Assembly (NCBI GenBank): GCA_034638255.1
Contig: JAWPGT010000020.1
Location: 1 to 64,000, forward strand
DNA from: Coprinus comatus
Taxonomy: Eukaryota > Basidiomycota > Agaricomycetes > Agaricales > Agaricaceae
DNA: 64,000 nt
Direction of reading: 5' to 3'
Shown: positions 45,033 to 60,256 of the stretch, piece after piece
Position numbering within the stretch: position 1 is the stretch's first letter
How the letters are laid out: every line of letters begins with the position of its first letter
Position numbers and translations under genes: made by a program
The notes under the pieces: model-generated
The model's database searches: none
The model's input: only the letters and a program-made list of their open reading frames with translations
What the model was told of the DNA's origin: nothing

Positions 45033-45998
45033 CAGCATTGAATACTGTGTTTTGAAATTAGTTATTTTTTTGCTAGAGTTGTGTGTTTGTTGTTAAGTTA
45101 CAGATGGCTTCCTGCCCCAAGTTCCAGCCTAAGACCAATCGATTCCAAATGGATGCACCAGTCTCAGCCATTACAATTATCTATTTAGTCATAGGGCAAT
45201 AAGTATGCGTCGTGCAGTCTCATGAATACCGAATATCCTGGCGCCGGCTCCATACAGGGGTATTAGGAATTAATATGTAGCGGCATCTAAGCGACATGCA
45301 CTGCCTCAGTCCACACATTCCTCCTGCCTTGTGGCACGAACGAGGCAAAATTGCGTTGCATTGTTAATCTGGCCTATCAACTCACTACATTACCAGTGAC
45401 CCAAACTTCGTGTTGAACATGCGTGCCTTGAACAGGATCTTTAATGAGTGGAGTCTTTTGTAAGTGGCATTAAGGTGGAGATCTCAATCAGTGGAGTATA
45501 AATATATAGTCGGTCACTGAGATGAAACTTGGTTGAGGCAGGTAAATAATTCAATACGGGTCTGCCAAGGCACTTCTTACGAAAATCAATGAGACTAAGC
45601 CGGATTTCAAGCTCAACATATCCCAGTACGACTGTAGTACGATGTAACAGATGCAACCCGCAGTAATGCATGTTCGTCCGGCGCTCCATGATGCAGTGAT
45701 TGACATCATTGCTTCATTCCACAAGAGGCTTAGTTCACAGCTGTTCACAGCCTTGGGAAGCACAACCTCAGTCCTGAATCCCACCACTAAAAATTCTCGT
45801 AAAGTATAAAAGCACAGTGTGTTTAGTGTGTTCTTAGCCTCTTTCTTCCCCGCCCAGACCAGGTACCAAAGTTTGTGTTCCTTGGACCTATTACCCACTC
45901 GTCGTATAAATCTCATCTCTACATACAAAACTCTACATAAGTAAGTCTGCGAGGTTGTAGTACCCCTTTATGCCTCTAATGATCTCATTTAGTTCACA
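45033..45998. other. Intergenic, nothing recognised
   Basis: About 970 bases. A 125-codon minus frame (45551-45928) has no protein-like features or start context. The right end is the promoter of the next gene. Confidence 0.5.
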
Positions 45999-46232
45999 AT
46001 GAAGTTTCAAATTACCTCCATCGTCCTTCTTTGCGCTATTTCAGCCATGGCTTCTCCTCTCCCTGCCATGGGCGAACCCAGTATCGGAGATATTACTCGT
46101 CGTCAATCGGGTGGAGGTGGTCGTCCTTGGAAAAGAATCAACGACAATTTGAAGATTCCGAGAGACAATGTATTGATTTACTCAAGGGATGAGGCTATGA
46201 AGAGGGAAGCGAGTGGAGAGAGCGCTCTGTGA
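45999..46232 (+). CDS. Small secreted protein with dibasic sites
   Basis: A single exon of 77 codons. The signal peptide MKFQITSIVLLCAISAMAS ends in a good cleavage site before PLPAMGEP. The mature part carries three dibasic pairs (ITRRQ, PWKRI, AMKRE), possible Kex2 cleavage sites that would release short peptides of about 10-30 residues. No Cys. It may be a peptide precursor or simply a basic secreted protein. Confidence 0.65.
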   Translation: MKFQITSIVLLCAISAMASPLPAMGEPSIGDITRRQSGGGGRPWKRINDNLKIPRDNVLIYSRDEAMKREASGESAL

Positions 46233-46946
46233 TTCATCACGTTGCCTTTAATCCTCCAGTATCGGTGTAGGAGACTGACCCCGTAAGAGTGTTTTCTTTC
46301 TGTGGTACAGCGTCAATTAGTCAATTGTTGGATGTGTTGGACTTGGAATGTTAGACTGTAGATATCCCTCTTTTGTATTTAAGTACCGTTGTTTTTGGCT
46401 GGGTTTTGTTTAGTCTTGTGCATTGCTGGACAATATGATATTTAGTTTACTACTCGCTTTATTTTCCATTTTCCCAGGCCTACCAACTAAACAATTGACA
46501 ATGACGTTCAACCTGGACGCTCGCCGGCATCCCGATGTAGCATTACGGACGATCCGGAAGGAGCCGAGGACAATGGCCGACGCCTCATGGCCTCAGGTTC
46601 GTGCCGGGTTCGGTCCGTGATGGGACCACAATAGGAATCGACGATTATTGTGCGATGTCAGTGCATACGCTTGTTTATTGACTCATTGCGTGCTGTTCTC
46701 GTTATATAGCTCTTCGGTTCTGACCTTCAAGATACTGCTTCCTTCTTCTTAGCTCAACGCGCAAGCCGCCCCCCAGTCCTCACCGTACCCACGAGAAATT
46801 CATTGCAGCCACCTTTCCTGTTTACCCTGCCTCAACTATTTTTACGTCTCTGCTTTATAAACTGTTATTCAAGCTTTGATTTCTAAACTCTGGACTTGGC
46901 CTCCTACACACGTCTCCTACACATACTACCACATTAACTTTTCATT
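46233..46946. other. Intergenic, nothing recognised
   Basis: About 710 bases. The final 150 bases are pyrimidine-rich with a TTTATAAACTG near 46854, the likely promoter of the 46947 gene. Confidence 0.5.
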
Positions 46947-47750
46947 ATGACAGAATACGATTTCTCCCCAGACGCTTACGAGCGATACATTGCGACTCAG
47001 CAGCGTATTGCTCGCTGGGTCGACAATACGCAACGTTACCCTCCAGTTAATCCTTTTGCATCCACTCCAACTGCCGAATCGCACGCAGCTGCAGACTACT
47101 TTCCTTCATCGCCTCTTCAATCGCAATCAAGAAATAGTGAATCCTTGTCTAACACTTATCATTCCCGATCTCATAATAGACGTCCACCATCTAACGCCAC
47201 ACATCCTCGGCCGGATGTTCACCGTTCCCAAACAGCTCCAGTATCTAGTCAACGAAGTTCTAGCAACCACCACACATCTTCCCACTCTTCATCTCATAAT
47301 TCCCGTTCTTATTCCGACCACGCACATTCATCTTCTCGTTCTCATTCCACCCATCATACTTCATCTTCATCCAGGTCCAGTTCTTCTCGATATACCGGAT
47401 CAACCGCAGCCACAACCGTTCCCTATAAAACCGTATCCGCTAGTAAAAACGGCACAACAATTGTTACCCCATCTGATCGCAGACCCACATGTGTTATGAT
47501 TGATGGCGGACATGGTGGATATGTTATTGTTCCACAAACAGGCACAAGATTAGAGGTTTTGGTGAGTTTTTCTCTCCTTTTCCTCATCTTGTTTGCTTGG
47601 TGGATGATATCTGATGACACATTACTCTTCGAATCGTATTAGGATTCTGGGAGTTATGAGAGTTACGTTGTTTCTAGTCCTAGTTCAAGGCGGAGTAGGA
47701 GTTCGAGGTCGGAGAAACCCCTTTTGAAACGTCTCTTTTCCGGATTGTAA
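46947..47750 (+). CDS. MTEYDFSP-family low-complexity protein, intact copy
   Basis: Two exons, 46947-47561 and 47643-47750, join in phase to 240 residues. It begins MTEYDFSPDAYERYIATQQR and IARWVDNTQR, shared with the copy at 31584-32432. The middle is dominated by Ser and His (SSHSSSHNSRSYSDHAHSSS). A more ordered part follows (PTCVMIDGGHGGYVIVPQTG), then after the intron a Ser/Arg-rich end with LLKRLFSGL. The intron lies at the same place as in the paralogue, after the GGY block. No signal peptide or membrane segment. Mostly disordered; function unknown. Confidence 0.78.
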
Positions 47751-48633
47751 AGCTCTCCTGGTGAGAGATGGAGAGAAGAGATAGTTATTAATGGAAGTCG
47801 GCTATAATGTCATTCTCCGAAGTTGTCATTCAATATACGTTCTTGATTATGGGCTACAATCCCCGCTGTCATCTTTAATGGAAACAAAAACAAAGCCTCT
47901 CTTTAAAAAAGAGTTTATCTCCCCTCTTCATCCAACCTTGTATTCGACGTATGTAAACCAAAATATGTCTAACCTAAACTAGGTGTATTTCATATTACAT
48001 CGATAGAAGAAAAACTAAATTAGGAACAATCGGAATTAGAATCGGACTTCTTTGAGGATTCTATATTTTATTTCTATTTAAAGATTAATATCTCATGGTC
48101 TTATACGTTTCTCTGAATCCATGAGACCAGAATGAAAGCTTCCATGATTGTAAACACAACTGGCCTTAGTAAACTCAAGATGAACCTCCAAGTTTGATGT
48201 TAGTGAGGTTAGAAACTCAAAATCATGTATCAATAACACGAACACAAACTGTTCTCTTTGTAAGTGAAGCCGGACAAGATACTAATAAAATAACAAAAAG
48301 CACAGCTAGTACATTTCAACTATCCAAATAGCAAAAAATCACACATCAACGTAGAGTCAACCTGTACATCAGAAGTAAAGTAAATACTTTATATAAACCA
48401 AAGAAAGAGCACCCGAAAAAACGTAGTGTTAGAACGCAACTTGAGGGGGAAAAAAAGGTATACGCAAATATCGAATGTTAGAAGTCAGAAGTCAGAGTGT
48501 TCGAAAATATTGATCGTAGGTCTCCCTTCTCACAATAAACAATAATAGAAATCTGGAAGCAAAAGAAAAAGAATCCATTCGGCTCAGGAATGTCCAAGTT
48601 TTTGTGCTTGAGCGTTATCAAAATTCAAGTAGC
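47751..48633. other. Intergenic between convergent genes
   Basis: About 880 bases between the 3' ends of the MTEYDFSP gene and the first GMC gene. AT-rich, no supported feature. Confidence 0.5.
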
Positions 48634-51846
<3,213 letters not shown>

Positions 51847-54269
51847 TCAACACAACAACGCTGTCAAAAGAACTGCAACAAAGCTTAAATGCGAGACCGA
51901 GACGAAACCCATTTTGTTTGCTCCATTCTCTTGGTTAGAGTCGGAGTTAGAGCCGGAACCGGAACCGGTGGAAGTTCCACCACTGTTGTCTTGTCCTGGC
52001 GTGTAATCTGCGTCGATAATGGCTGCAGCTTTTTCGACAAGTCCATATACAGGAGCCATCAACTAAAAAACAAACATTAGTATTGCTTTAATTTTTCAAA
52101 TGGTAAAAATGTGAACTGACATGAGCGGCGAAATTAACGGGGAAAATTGACGCGTCCACAACACGGACATTCTGGGTGCCATAAACCTTGAGACGATTAT
52201 CAACAACACCTCCTTGATTCCTTGGCAACATGGCGCAAGAGCTCGATGGATGGAATTCGGTACTAGTGCGTCCTCTCAACCAAGCATCCCACTCCTCATC
52301 AGTATCAACATCTGCGCCTGGTGTGACTTCATTTCCAAGGATTTCACTCAAAGGTGCTGTGTTTGCAACTTTGCGAGCAAGCTTGAGTCCTTCACGCATG
52401 GTAACAACATCTGTTAGGATATAAATGATTAGCAATTATATTAGATCGATGGTGAACAGAAACATACCAGCCCAGTGAGTCAAGTATTGAGGATCGATAA
52501 TAGGAGCATCGAATGCAGAGTTGGAATTGATATAAATGCGACCTTGACTAAGGGCATGTTGTAATGCGGCTTGAACGGCTACCTGACCAGCGGAGTTGAT
52601 ACTGAAAAGAAGCTCAATTTGAGCGACCTCAGTACTATAGAACTTCTCAGCAATAGCTTGGTAGATGGCTTTGTAACCGTTGGTAACGTCAGAGTTGATA
52701 GTGGAGAGAGAACTGGCAGAAGAGTCTCTCTCGTTAGCGATAGTTTGTTGCATGGCAGTGGCACCGTCTGCGCCAAATAGGGTAGTGGCGTTGACATAGG
52801 CAGTTCCTGAGTTAATGAAAGACAAGAATTCAGGAGTTTTCTGCAAGGATATATTTAATCATCCAAGTCAACAATATACCGAGGAATGACGTACGGAAAG
52901 ATCCGAGTTGGATGCATAAAGATCTCCCTGTGTTTGCTCATTGGTTGCATAATAAACACCAGCACTCTATACAAAAACTCAAGAATCAATTTCAAATCAG
53001 ATAGAAAATATGACCTTGACGCACCAAATGATCCTGTACATGAGCTCCAACTCCAGGTAAATCCAACTTAACTTCAACACCGACAGCCTCTAAGACATCT
53101 CTAGGTCCAACACCACTAAGCTGGAGAATCTGAGGACTGTTGACAGTTCCACCAGATACAATAACTTCTTTGTTGACTTGAACAGAACTAGTGGCAGCAC
53201 CTTTTGCAGATGCAAATTCTACAGCTTGAGCCTTAAGGGGCGTAGCGGAAGAGTCGAAAACAATTCGAGTGACGGTGGTGTTGACAAGAACATGAAGGTT
53301 GGATTTAGGAGGAAGGGGATCCAAGTAGCCAGATTTAGAGTAAGACCTCGTCCAATTGGAAGGGTTTATGGCCGATAAAGCGAAATATCCACCAACATTT
53401 CTTCCACTATAGGCATCCGAAGTGATAGCGACTCCAGCAGCTTCTAACGAAGGTAACCAGCGAGATGTTAACGGTACCATGCTACAACGGGTGATCAGAA
53501 AGATACTCTAAAGCCATATTAATGATTATACGTACTAGCCAGGATAAGTGCAATGGATTGGTCCATTTGTACCATGACTATCGGCGATCCATTGCATTCC
53601 TGCTACTTCGCGTGCGGCATCGGTGGCGGGAGTGAACGTTTCACTCTGCTTCATTGCGGCGAACAAACTTTCCCAAGTCCATTCATCTGCACTACTTTCC
53701 GATGCTACCAAATCATGCCAGGCGTTGACTTCAATTTCGTGAGGTCGAACCATATACAATCCATTGATAGCAGCTGAACCTCCAAGGACCTTTGTTTACA
53801 AAATAATAAATCGTAGACTCTGGAATGAATATAATTAACGATACTCACTTTTCCTCTAGGCCAATTGATATTCCTTCCGCCAGCAGAAGGTTGCGGGGCG
53901 GTTGCGAACTTGTAATCGCGAGACGAACCAAATTGTGATTGGTAATAAGTATAAGCAGGGGTATCTAGAAAGCAAAAAATAAATAAGTCAACGTTATAAG
54001 TGAGGATATTGACCAGCAGAATATTTCTACTCACTAAGACTAGCCGTTCCTTCGTCTCCTGCCTCAATAACGAGAACAGTATTGTCATTATCCGCAGCAA
54101 GACGGGTTGCAAGTGCTAAACCAGCTTGACCACCTCCTGCGACAACGAAATCATAAGAATCATGACGTGTTGCATCAGTTACATATTCTCGTGCAACATG
54201 AGAGCTTCTTCCATGTAGACGTGCGGTAGACGTGGAAATGAGGGCAAAGAGAAAGAGTTGAGACCACAT
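51847..54269 (-). CDS. GMC oxidoreductase 2, secreted, with GPI-like tail
   Basis: The start is the ATG at 54269 (MWSQLFLFALISTSTARLHG, signal peptide). FAD-binding GGGQAGLALATRLAADN and VLVIEAG follow, then PRGK, VIVSGGTVNSPQILQLSGVG, HPSSSCAMLPRNQGGVVDNR with the first active-site His, and QNVRVVDASIFPVNFAAH with the second. Exon layout parallels GMC 1, including the short exon after DHLVRQ and the one ending at FAAH, so the two arose by duplication. The C-terminus has a Ser/Gly-rich linker, then SVSHLSFVAVLLTALLC, a GPI-signal-like end. Likely a cell-wall or surface flavoenzyme that makes hydrogen peroxide or reduces quinones; substrate unknown. Confidence 0.9.
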
Positions 54270-54696
54270 TTCTTCTTTTTTTTTTTGTGGTAAATTTAGG
54301 GGCAGACCCACTTCCGACGATGTTGTTCGAGATGATAGGTCGGCAAAAACGTGATTAGTTGAAGAGAATGCCGATGTCGCTAGGTGTAAGCGGCTCTCTA
54401 AAAGACTAGCGAATAAACGAGTGAAGGAATCTGTGTGGAGTTCTGGGAGAAAGGTGCGGGTATAAGATATCTAGGTATATGTTTTCCGGGTGTACATTAG
54501 TCCGGAATTGTAAACATTGGCAACAGACAAATTGTCCGCCTAGATGACTCTGGGACCCGGTATGCATGACCGTTAGACAAGTCTAGATCAATGTGATAAA
54601 GCAACTACAAAAGGGTGTGATTGACATGTGTTTGGTCAAGTTCAAGTCTAGACCGATATATATTAACACTGCACATTTAACTTGTGCAACGCATCA
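54270..54696. other. Intergenic between peptidase and GMC genes
   Basis: About 430 bases containing the promoter of GMC gene 2. Nothing else recognised. Confidence 0.5.
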
Positions 54697-57094
54697 TCAA
54701 CCCACTTTGTAACATGGAAGCCACCTGTCCAACGCCAACTGGAACAGACCCAGACCAGTGAAAAATGGTTCTTGAGAGACTGGACTATAAAATCCTACAG
54801 TCCCAAAATTCGTGTGATTCGTGTCTGGTGTCAAAAGCACCCGCATATCTGTAACATGAACCATATTGGCATACGTTATGCCAAAGAATGTATTATTCTG
54901 CGGTAATGTAGTCCCGCAACTATAAAAAACCATTCAACACATCGTTCTCTTGACGGAGCTGACAGCTTACGTCGGAATAACCACCGAGGGCACTCTTTTG
55001 GGAGAATTGGCTTCTATCGATGCCAAGCCCATCGTCCTCCATGGATCAACTGATTAATAAGAAAAATGAGACTCCACTGACTGACTCGCAATTATTCTAA
55101 AAATGCTTGGCTCACTCACATTCACCGTTCGTAAACAAGACATTCGTAGGATTCATGTTCCATCCTCCATATCGGTTAACATTTTCCGTACGAGGCGAAC
55201 GGGGTAAAGCTGTTCCAAAAGTTGCGTTACATTGTTGTTGGAACAAGTTTAATGATAAAAATGACGTCTGGATCGACTGTGGGTTATTTCTGTCTCCGCT
55301 TTGATAAAATCCTGTTCATTTGTATCAAGACTTCCGAGTCTATATTCTATCTTTTTTATGACACACATACCATATTCCGAGCAATACTGCCACATCCAAG
55401 ACCTATCTCCAACAGGATCACTTACAAACGGAATAGAATCATAGTCCAACTCAGAAATCCCAATTAAAAATGAATCAAACGCGGCCTGTACCCCTTCTGC
55501 TGCTGTAATTCCTCCTTCTGTAGGTTCTTGCGTAAAATTCTTCGTTTCGAGTAAGTCACAAAACGGTAAAACGGAATGTTGAAATCCATAATATTGATAA
55601 AAGTTGAGTGGGTCCAATAAAATTCCTGCTGCGGACGCTGCGCTTGTCCTCTTGGCTCTTTCCTCCGTTATACCATCAGCTTCCGATGTATTACCCCCTG
55701 GTTTTCCCGCTCGGGATTTTAGAAGTTCCAACTTGATTTGTGTTTTCGCGTTATCGTCATCGCTTAGCAAAATATCATCTACATGCCTGCCAAGACAAAG
55801 AAGGTGACCAAGGGGGTGTACAAGGGTATGCGATAGTTGCTAGCCTTTCAAGATCTGTCAATTTCTGTTGAAGGCGTCATTTGACTTACCGAGTCACAGC
55901 CACCCAATCTGCAGAACAATTTCTTGTCAAACTTCTTTCTGCTGCTTTGTAATAACTGGACATATCGACCTCGGCTTGAACAGGTGCAGAAGATGCCCAA
56001 GCTGCAAAAATAATTTCTGGATTTCTAATCCGTAAATGCGCTGCTCGGATACCTGGGTATGATCCTCCCAAGAATATCCAAGGTGTATTGTTAGGATGAA
56101 CAGGTAATAAAAGTGGATTATCTTCTGCCGCCGCAGTATTAGTACTATCAGCGAATGAGTCAGATGACGAAGGTGAATTGTTTGAGTTCCGCCTGAATGA
56201 CTGAGCAAAGAAGACAAAGTCTTCTAATGCTTGCTCAGTATTCAAAAATTGCCATTGCTCCCCGGTGGTATTTACCTAATCAGCCGTTGATTAGTATTTG
56301 TCCAAAAAAAAACAAATAGAATATACACATGGAGGTAATCGATGATCTCCAGAGGGGGTAATAATAGCACAAGCAAGCGACAACTATGTAACTCACATTA
56401 ACTGGGAATGGCAATGATTTTCCGTAATACCGATGTTCCCATAAAATAGCCAGACCATTATATCTCTCCGCTAATCGAATCACAGCCGACAATCCATGAT
56501 ATTCCTATAAAGAACATTTCGTTAGCGATTATTCATATTCAATCCCCCTTGATGATCGTATATTAAACTACGCACCCGCAGATAATACGGAACTAGTGGT
56601 TCGGCGTCCTGCTCTCCAGAATCGAAGACTTATCCAATCATTTTAATACTCTGGTCGTTTGAAGAGTAATAATATAATTCTCACCAAACACAGGTCCTCC
56701 TTTTCTCCAATAAGTTGCATTCACCCAATATCGGTTCGGGAATATATCCTTTGTTTTGTTGCCGAAGTGGTCAATAGGCACCTGGCCAAGGGGTACAATA
56801 CAGAATTCTAAATATGTGTGATAGACTCATTCAATAGATCATGAACCATACGTTTATGAAATATTCTCTGTCATCTGGTATCGAGTTTCTTGGTTTTTGA
56901 GAGATACCATCTTCACCATCGTTGATATTGAGATCTCGTTCTGTAATCTTAAATTCAGGGATAGGTACAAGGGAGGTTGTTGAGACTGAGGGCCCGAGCT
57001 CATATAGTCTCTTTACAGCTCCGACTACATGACAAACTACGACCCCAAGTATAATGAACAGAATTTGTCGGTGGGCGTGGTAAAGAAATATCAT
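54697..57094 (-). CDS. Secreted serine peptidase, family S28 (prolyl carboxypeptidase-like)
   Basis: About nine exons on the minus strand. The start is ATG 57094; the hydrophobic leader QILFIILGVVVCHVVGA serves as signal peptide. Family blocks in order: VPIDHFGNKTKDIFPNRYW, WRKGGPVFVFDSGEQDAEP, LWEHRYYGKSLPFP, then WIFLGGSYPGIRAAHLR with the nucleophile Ser in GGSYPG, WASSAPVQAEVD, NVNRYGGWNMNPTNVLFTNG followed after an intron by FDPWRT with the Asp, and ITYANMVHVTDMRVL with the His. All three triad positions are present. The end FYSPVSQEPFFTGLGLF...LDRWLPC is typical of fungal S28 enzymes. It likely trims proline-containing peptides outside the cell at acid pH. It is co-oriented with the two GMC genes downstream. 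Confidence 0.92.
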
Positions 57095-58097
57095 CAAGCC
57101 TGAGAGGGATTCGACTTCAATGCTTCCTAGCGTTCGAGTTTTATCATGGTTTGTAAATTTAGATTGTTCTCGCACACTTTGCACAGAAGACGGAATGGAA
57201 TGTATTACTGGGAATAGAATCCATTCGCATGGTATAGTGTTCGATGCTAATTATATAGTTACATGATAACTTACTATAATATAGTACTCTGAAAATCACT
57301 GATGATGGTGTCGTTGTGTTTAATCTCAGATATTTTCAGCAGCCATTCTACATCGTTCCGTTTCCTGCGGCCCGGGAGGCTATTGGTAAACAAACAATAG
57401 CAAGGCCTCCTCGCGAGACTTAATCGCAACTATGTTTGGTTCAGATGTTACCGACAGAGTCCGATCAGTATGCGCAGTGAGGTGTGCCGCTTCTGGGAGC
57501 CTGGATGTTGTGAATAAAGAAAGCGTGGTTTCAAAGTCAAATGCCAGCCCCAGCTCCAACACAAGTACATATCAACACACGAAGCACGAGTGACCGGTGA
57601 CCGGTTGACCAATGACCACTATACGTATTTCTGGATTTTGAAAACGATCTCTTCAAGTCTGATCACACGGTGGTAAGTAATGATGGAAAATTTTATCAGA
57701 ACTTGCGCTCGGTGTTATTTCTCTGGCACATAGTGCTTATGATTATGTAGGAAAATATTGCTATTCAAATGTGACACAGAGGTCGAAGCATAGAATCTAT
57801 ATATTTATAGATACATTACGCGTACAGAATAGTAGGGCATATTATCATTATTTCCGTAATGATCGATGATCATTGAATATATTGAGGTCTTGGTATCAGA
57901 GGGGATATCGCGCGGAAAAAGGAGATACATAATCATAGTAAAAAGGCAAGAAATTTTTAAAAAAACACTGTTACTAGAGTGTCAGCATATAAGTGTCTGT
58001 CCATCCCAGAAACCAAGGAAAAAAGTGAAAGCATACATATTAAGGGGGGAAAAATCAAAATCGAAAATCGAAAATCAACCTCGGTGGTTCTGGACTT
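57095..58097. other. Intergenic, nothing recognised
   Basis: About 1 kb, holding the promoter of the peptidase gene and the 3' region of the next gene. It contains a small inverted repeat (GTGACCGGTGACCGGTTGACC) near 57589. A 60-codon minus frame at 57380-57562 is not convincing. Confidence 0.5.
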
Positions 58098-59223
58098 TCA
58101 ATGTTCATCAGAAGCATTTACACCGGGGTGAGCGTTGTGAACCCCATTCTCCATCGTCCCATAATACTCCCTAAGGAAAGCAGCCCAATTCTCATCCAAA
58201 CTTCCTTCCAAAGAGAGTCCCATATCTAATATTGGGTCCATCATACTCCTCGTTAGAGCAGTAGATTGAGGAGGAGCAAATTGAGCATCGTTGAGGTTAT
58301 TTGGAAAGTATTGATCTTGAGAGACATTATACTCTGGATATTGGGAAATACCCATATTTCCAAACATTTGTGCTGTCATCCCTCCAGCTTGTATCCCCCC
58401 GGATGCCATCAACGTTGGCGAATCGATATTTCTGTCATAGGAATACTGTAGTGGAACTTGAGATGTTGGAATTCCAGAACCAAGTGCCATCCAACTATCC
58501 TTCATAACACCATCTACTAGCGCAGTTTGAGTCTGAGTGGAAGAGAGTGACTCGTGGCATTGGGAATTTTGAGAAGAGTATCGTCTTTGATGATGTTGAT
58601 GTTCTCTTTGGTGACTGATAACCGAAACCGGATTTGTCGAAGTTTTGTCCACGTTCCTCCGCCTAACATTAACATCACTACTACTCTGCGTAGGTGGTCG
58701 ATAATTGATCATGGAAGGTGGTAATGACCCCGGAACAGGCGGAGTACTTGATACTGACTTGCTCGCCAAGTACCCCATGAAGCTATCAAGCATTTCTCCC
58801 ATCTCCTTGCTCGATGGACTCCTTGTTCCTCGTCCTGATCCAGTTCTTCTGTGATGTTGGTTGTTCATGGTAGTAGGAGGGAATTCGGTGTTGAATGTCG
58901 ATTGTGAATGAGGTGGCATATGTGATTGACTTTCGAAGCTAGGCTTTCTTCGATCCTCAAATAACAATGAGTGCAGAGAATAGTAAAGAGAGAGAGAGAG
59001 GTCGTACTTTTGGATGGGGTGGCAAAGGACGGGCAACGGGCTTTGGAGACCAACTTGCTCTTGCTTTTGTACAAAGTGGTAGGGAAGCAAGACTAGAAGG
59101 AGGAACGTAGCTTGTTTTTCTAGTGGTGGCAAAAGCGGGTATCTGCTCTTTAAAGAAGAACGCCTCTACCTCTGGTTCGTCGAGCATCTGTGAGGGGAAG
59201 CTGCTATATATCTGTGAGTCCAT
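58098..59223 (-). CDS. Transcription-factor-tail-like protein without DNA-binding domain
   Basis: Two exons, 59223-59008 and 58955-58098, join in phase to 357 residues, starting MDSQIYSSFPSQMLDEPEVE. The first exon has an acidic-aromatic stretch (EPEVEAFFFKEQ). The second is rich in Ser, Gln and Pro and contains EMGEMLDSFMGYLA. It ends with MDPILDMGLSLEGSLDENWAAFLREYYG, whose SLDENWAAF part resembles RLDERWSSFM at the end of the Zn2Cys6 protein at 9503-12880. No zinc cluster or regulatory domain is present. It may be a co-regulator, or the tail of a lost factor. The similarity is short and could be convergent. Confidence 0.68.
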
Positions 59224-60256
59224 TAATATAAGCTTATTCCACTGAGTTGGCTTTTGCGCCGGTAGTTTTTAAGGAGCAAAGCTCAGCTCTATATAATTGT
59301 CTCCTGTGGTCAGCTTTGATTTTTCTTAATGACAGGCTCCAGGCTCTTATTTAAGAACTTTATCCGAGCTGTCAATCACAAATCCTTCAGACTACCCAAC
59401 TACCCCCTCTCTATATTTTAATTACTCGGCTAGAATCACATCACCGAGCCATCTGCCGTTATTAAATTATTCGCTGCATCATTCTGCCGTCGACGGCTGT
59501 TTCTGCAGTTTTCATGGTTACTTATAAAAACCAATTGAGTGATAGCATGTGCATATCACCTATTCCCACATCGGCTTCTTTCGGGTGGTAAATGCTAAAT
59601 GCATGAGGAAAGGCTTGGAACCATCTCTTCTACCAATAAGCAGAAGCAACGTTGTTTCTTGTATGGCCATGAATGAACACAAATGTTGAACAGGCTCCGT
59701 GATGGAAAGTTTCTCCTAAGGAAGCGTTGTCACTTGTGCTTAGCCTTTGTAGAATTCTAACGAGGATATATGCTTAATGTCAGAAGACTCTACCTTCACA
59801 TCTTCTAATTTATAATTAGAGTAAATTACATCACCTGGTATAACTAAATAGCATGGATGCTTTTCTACGACAGAGGGGTCTTTTCCGGTTTCCCATTAGT
59901 CTTCGCTCCGGTGGCATGATTTGTTACTCCTACCATGCGTCACGATTTAACTTCTCAAAGGCATGCCGCCGTAAGAGAAGCTAATTGAGAAGCAATACTT
60001 GGATCCGAAATGAATGTGAGTGTTACTGATATTCCCGTGGTAAAATAAAGGTATGATCATTCTCAATCTGTTTGAAAACGTAGTGTGCATACATGTACGA
60101 TAGTTATCGAGCGTCTCCGAGAGTGAGAGTATGGGGGAATGACGGATGAATGATAGGTTGCTATTGGGGTTGTAGGGACAGCAGACTCGAAGTTTTCGTT
60201 TTCTTGTGACGTAATGAGGCATATATGATCAGGAAGAACCTTACGTAAACCATTTG
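59224..60256. other. Intergenic, nothing recognised
   Basis: About 1 kb. It holds the promoter of the 59223 gene (a TATATA near 59205 lies in the start region) and the 3' side of the coiled-coil gene. No repeat or RNA gene. Confidence 0.5.

Noticed and set aside
45551..45928. 125-codon minus frame between the secreted-protein genes
   Set aside because: Start codon context and composition are poor and no exon joins; it covers the promoter of the 45999 gene.
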